DNA from: Apiotrichum sp. Y4204
Taxonomy: Eukaryota > Basidiomycota > Tremellomycetes > Trichosporonales > Trichosporonaceae
Assembly (NCBI GenBank): GCA_025531455.1
Contig: JAMYHL010000163.1
Coordinates: forward strand, 1 to 20,205
Reading direction: 5' to 3'
Length of the DNA: 20,205 nucleotides
Under the pieces are notes generated by a model. That model was given only the letters and a program-made list of their open reading frames with translations. It made no database searches and was not told where the DNA came from. Of the stretch, positions 16,924 through 20,205 are shown piece after piece; position 1 is the stretch's first letter; each line of letters begins with the position of its first letter. The position numbers and the translations under genes are program-made.

Positions 16924-19211
16924 CTAGAGGGCGGCCCACAGCCCAAGGCCAGCGGCGACGGCAACGAGTGCACGAGGCCATTCACGTCGACCGGCCGCAT
17001 TCTTGTGGTCGTCCTTTGGTGCCGGGAGGGTGAGGTTCAGATTGCGTGCAAAGATTGGCGGACCCAGGGCCGGTGCGTAAGTTGCCGGCTTCGTGTCGTT
17101 GTCCACGCCATCCCAGCAGAAGGCAGCAAAGCACTGGGCACAGGACGACGGCCGCGAGCCAGAGTCGTAACCATTGGCGCGGTCAGTGAGAGCACATGCG
17201 AGGCACGTGGGCCAGGCTGCATGTCCTCCAAGAGTGACTGTCTGCATGACAGAGTCGATCTGTGAAGCAGTTACGTTCTTGCTCTGGCTAAAGGTAAAGG
17301 TGGAAATGTTGCTCCAGGCGGTGTAGGGATAGTTGGGGACATACACCACCAGAGGGCCTTCGGTCTGGTTGCAGCCGAAGAATGTAGGGCGTGTGTTGAG
17401 GCCACCGTTGATAAAGCCGTTGGGGCTGGGAACAGGGGGCATTTTGAACTCTGTGCTGTTCTGGTACTGTTTGTACGAAGTCCAGAGAGCGGCACCGTTG
17501 GGCCAATGGTGGTCTGTGTCGCCGCTCGCATCAAACGCGAGAATGACATCGACCTTGCGAGCAGGAGCCAGCAGCGGCTCCAGCGGGAGGTTTTGGTTTG
17601 TTTCTCCAGCATCGACGAGGGTCAGGTCTGGATCTGATGGGTCCGGGTTTTCGGTGCCATTGTACCCCTCGAAAGGGTTTGGCACTGTGGCAACTGAATC
17701 GGTCGTCTCGTTGAGCCACGGGAAGCTGGTGTTTGGGAACAGCGTGCTGGCAGGGAATGGGAGCTGGTTGAAGAGCGTCGAAGACACGCCAGCGATAAAA
17801 CTAATCTGGTCGTACCCGTTGTAGCACGTGTTGTTGTCCAGCGTGGACCCAAGCCATTGCACTGGAGTAAAGTATCCACCGTCGGTCGTGTTGGAGCTGT
17901 CCCAAGTTCCAAACTCAAAAGGTGTGTACTCGAAAAAGGGCCCATTCTGGGGTGTGAAGGCCTTGGGATGTTCGATGCTGAGGTCAGCCAGAGTCACAGG
18001 GAGGGGAGTAGGAAGCAGAGTGTCCAGAAAGTAGAGCGCATACGTCAGGCGCACACCAGAAAGGCAGAACAACATCGTTCTTCTTCCATCCGGTATGATT
18101 ACCCAATGAACGCCAGTGTTCCTCACACCATATACCTCACCCACACAGCCCGATACTCACCCAGCAGCAATAACGATTGGGAACGGTAGTGTGGCGTTTG
18201 CAAATGCGGGGGTAGTGGTAGCGAGACCCGAAAAGGTCATGTTCGGGTTCGTCTCAAGACGATAGTCGTGGGGGAGGAGATGGTTGCCCAGTGCCAGTCC
18301 CCAGATATCGGTAATCTGCACCGGGAAGCCGAGGTCCAGCTTGGCCTTGACCTCTGAAGCGATAGAGGACAGGAAGACACTCGAGTTGGGCGGGGAGATG
18401 AGGTTGACGTCGATGTCCCACACATTGTCGTTGAGTTCTGTGGGCCTATGGCCGCCATTCGCAACAAACGTTGTCGTGGCCCACGAGCCACCGCTCAAAC
18501 CCGCCATGTAAGACACTGCATCCATCCATCCGCCTGTGCCATTCGTACCGGCCATGAGGGCCTGCGCTTGTCCAAGAGTGTTGCTGGCGTTAGAACCCAG
18601 AATGCAAAGTACAGGGTGACAGGTGCCAAGGCTGGCAAGGCTTCTACTGTTCATGGCTGTGGCCACGGACACGATGATCAGTTGGTCGTTTGCCCAACAA
18701 GTCGATCAAAGTCGAGGGCCACACTCGAGACATTCCGCTGTGGCCTGACACTCACATCATTGCACGGTATCCACCGCCGGACATGGACAGGCCAATAACA
18801 GGCGTGCGCTTGGGCTTGTCGATACCCGCCCTGTGTGTCAAGTCCTGGACGGCCTTGTCAATGTGACTGGCTCGTTGGGCAAGATAGGCCTTCTCCCCTT
18901 CAGCGATACCCTGTGGGTGCGTTAGAGCTTTGTCCTCAAGGTCCACGACACGGCAAAGTCTTTGCAGACTTTGGAAGTTGGGTGTTGTGCTCCCTACCAC
19001 ATACCGTAGAAGCAGCGCGGACCCAGGTCATGTTGGCTGGGCAGTCGACTCGGTACGGCGCATACACTGGGGGCGCATCGACATCGACGAGCTGCACTGC
19101 GCGGTTCATCTGGAAGGCACGCGACATGGCCCTCTGTCGCTCGGCTTCTTCCGCAGCGGAAAGCGCCTGAATCCCCGGTAGGGCGGCGAGGAGCGCTAAT
19201 GAGGCGAGCAT
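16924..19211 (-). CDS. PLB1: Secreted GPI-anchored phospholipase B / lysophospholipase (about 628 aa)
   Basis: Hydrolyses acyl esters of phospholipids and lysophospholipids at the cell surface or outside it. Proposed exons (minus) are 19211-19005, 18910-18756, 18631-18161 and 17977-16924, 1887 nt in frame. Start ATG at 19211 (A at -3), with signal peptide MLASLALLAALPGIQA. Family landmarks are CPANMTWVRAAS near 57-68; SGGGYRAM (113-120) with the essential Arg118; the nucleophile motif GLSGGSW with Ser near 167; LPFPIVIA; FFEYTPFEFGTWD; and DAGETNQNLPL with the catalytic Asp near 400, where many family members have DGG. Many N-glycosylation sequons and a C-terminal Cys-rich block follow. The tail RALVAVAAGLGLWAAL after NAAG is a GPI signal. 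It resembles Cryptococcus PLB1 in plan. The intron 2 acceptor is uncertain: candidates at 18632 and up to 18647 all keep frame and only change about five residues. Intron 3 is long and may hide another small exon. Confidence 0.92.
17978..18160 (-). other. Phospholipase B intron 3 (183 nt)
   Basis: Minus-strand donor GTGAGT after PFPIVIAAG, branch and acceptor GGCTGACCTCAG, phase 2. It joins to IEHPKAFTPQNGPFFEY. It is the longest intron proposed in the window, so an internal small exon cannot be excluded. Confidence 0.7.
18632..18755 (-). other. Phospholipase B intron 2 (109-124 nt, acceptor uncertain)
   Basis: Minus-strand donor GTGAGT after SGGGYRAM, phase 2. Several AG acceptors, at 18632, 18641, 18644 and 18647, keep frame because they fall in consecutive AGN codons. 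None places the conserved LGSNASN directly after the YRAM motif; the closest leaves LGTCHPVLCI in between. Confidence 0.6.
18911..19004 (-). other. Phospholipase B intron 1 (94 nt)
   Basis: Minus-strand donor GTATGT, branch-like CTCTAAC, acceptor CCACAG. Phase 0; joins VRAAST to GIAEGEKAYLAQR. Confidence 0.88.
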
Positions 19212-19268
19212 TGTGTCCACAATGGGTGACGAGTAGAGAATGAGTGGAAGATGTCGAAAGGGAGAGGC

Positions 19269-19286
19269 GGGAGGGAGGGAGGGGGG
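19269..19286 (+). promoter_or_regulatory. G-quadruplex-capable tract upstream of phospholipase B
   Basis: Four G-runs (3, 3, 3 and 6) each separated by a single A, 58-75 bp upstream of the start codon. On the coding (minus) strand it reads as a C/T-rich tract, which is common in fungal core promoters. Quadruplex formation is inferred from the pattern only. Confidence 0.5.
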
Positions 19287-19928
19287 AGAGAACGAGCTTG
19301 TGTGTATGTGTGTGTATGTGTATGCGCGTTATATCTGTGGACAAGGCAATGAAGGAGTGTGGAAGAGTGAGTTGCCAGCCAAAGGACCGCACACACGACC
19401 CAACACGAATGGCAAGCGGAAAAAGAGTAAAGGAGGATCTTTGCAGGTGGATTGATGCATTGTGTGAGTGCTGTGTAAACAAAATGAACATGCCATTCTC
19501 GATCTGTGCCTGCACATGTGCAACGCGCTTTCTGTAGAGCTGTAGAGGCCTGAAGGCCGCCAGGGAGAGAGAGGGGCTGCGAAACGAGTCTCTCACCATC
19601 CACGAGACGTCTCACCATCCAGTCTCATGATCCCATGATTCAATTCAGAGGTTTATTTTTGCCTACTTTGGTGCAATGAAAAGGCATAAAGCCGGGCACC
19701 AACAGCCGGGGCAGTACAGAGAACGGGCAAAGTGCATACTGCGGCCGGCCGGCAAAGTTGAAAGTCTCTGCACATGCGGCCTATGCGGTATCGGCTGCAT
19801 GTTGCACAGCAGGCGTGCCCCACGCTGTCCAACGCTCGACTGGACCACGCAGACTGGCAGACATGGGTAAGGCTTGCAGGGCATTGCAGCTTGGACCATA
19901 CAGGAAAAAAAGATGAAGGAGCCATGCC

Positions 19929-19968
19929 GCCCTCAGGCCCTCAGGTCCTCAGGCCCTCAAGACCTCAC
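19929..19968. repeat. Degenerate 8-bp tandem repeat (GCCCTCAG)
   Basis: Five consecutive 8-mers: GCCCTCAG, GCCCTCAG, GTCCTCAG, GCCCTCAA and GACCTCAC. Noncoding; same unit length and copy number as the array before Dicer but a different sequence. Confidence 0.85.
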
Positions 19969-20182
19969 AGTGTTGTTGTCGGGCTTCAGGGGGGTGACAT
20001 CAGGGCTCTCTTACCCGCGCCACCCGCGCCGCGCGGGGGGAACACACGGCACACGGGCCAACGCGGCCCCGACATAACCGGAGGAGGAGCGGTGTGCCAT
20101 ACCACGCGGGAGACAAGAGGCACAAAAGACGAGAGAGCAACGTGAAAAAAGGAGCGCGTGTTAAAAGAATAACCACCGGGGG

Positions 20183-20205
20183 AAAAAAAAAAAAAAAAAA
20201 AAAAA
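20183..20205. repeat. Terminal poly-A run (23 A) at the window edge
   Basis: The window ends in 23 consecutive A directly after GGGGG. Most likely a homopolymer at which assembly stopped. A poly-A tail of a retroelement is possible, but no element sequence is recognised before it. Confidence 0.8.

Larger units (their letters stand above)
19212..20182. other. Promoter side of phospholipase B and right-end sequence without a gene
   Basis: Contains a G-rich tract (19269-19286), a TG/TATG simple repeat (about 19299-19324), a weak TATA-like TATAAC on the minus strand (19328-19333, about 120 bp before the start codon) and two TCTCACCATCCA copies (19591-19602 and 19610-19621). It also has an 8-bp tandem repeat (19929-19968) and a very GC-rich patch near 20015-20040. 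Frames at 19653-20145 match no family I know. Confidence 0.55.

Noticed and set aside
19212..19220. Extended phospholipase B start at 19220
   Set aside because: That codon is GTG; the ATG at 19211 begins a clean signal peptide.
1..20205. tRNA, rRNA, CRISPR and insertion-sequence signals
   Set aside because: I looked for B-box-like and tRNA arms, regular spaced repeats and terminal inverted repeats and found none convincing; a tRNA or covariance-model scan would settle small RNAs.

Overview
The window looks like one chromosome end of a basidiomycete yeast, most likely a tremellomycete related to Cryptococcus or the Trichosporonales. It opens with about 3.5 copies of the telomere repeat CCCCCTAA (TTAGGGGG on the other strand), the repeat type known from Cryptococcus. 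The genes carry GT-AG introns, many only 32-35 nt long with CTAAC/CTGAC-like branch sites, and encode eukaryotic features: a Dicer, a peroxisomal targeting signal and GPI-anchor signals. The window ends in a run of 23 A, so its right edge is probably an assembly break. The genus assignment is inference. Layout: 1-28 telomere. 29-1495 is subtelomeric sequence with no gene I can support. 1537-3162 (minus) is an intronless D-3-phosphoglycerate dehydrogenase of the long, actinobacterial SerA type and a good candidate for horizontal transfer. 3163-6249 is a gene-poor gap whose right part looks like a structured promoter: repeated TTGTTTGGT, two identical 11-mers with a bZIP core, a double GATA site and an 8-bp tandem repeat. 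6250-9645 (plus) is a Dicer-like gene, spliced here to 1070 residues, with a Dicer dimerization domain, a platform, two intact RNase III domains and a C-terminal dsRBD, but no helicase. 9646-12448 is a second gene-poor gap. 12449-13612 (plus) is a secreted, probably GPI-anchored surface protein of unknown function. 13921-15929 (minus) is a peroxisomal acyl-CoA oxidase ending in AKL. 16924-19211 (minus) is a secreted, GPI-anchored phospholipase B. 19212-20205 holds low-complexity promoter sequence, an 8-bp tandem repeat and the terminal poly-A. How the genes may work together: phospholipase B releases fatty acids outside the cell, and the acyl-CoA oxidase next to it on the same strand starts their peroxisomal breakdown, so the right half suggests a lipid-use neighbourhood. 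The serine-pathway enzyme and Dicer are divergent and 3 kb apart, with no obvious shared job. Exon structures were built by hand from reading frame, splice signals and family motifs; the totals are in frame for all four intron-containing genes, but some junctions stay uncertain, chiefly in phospholipase B.
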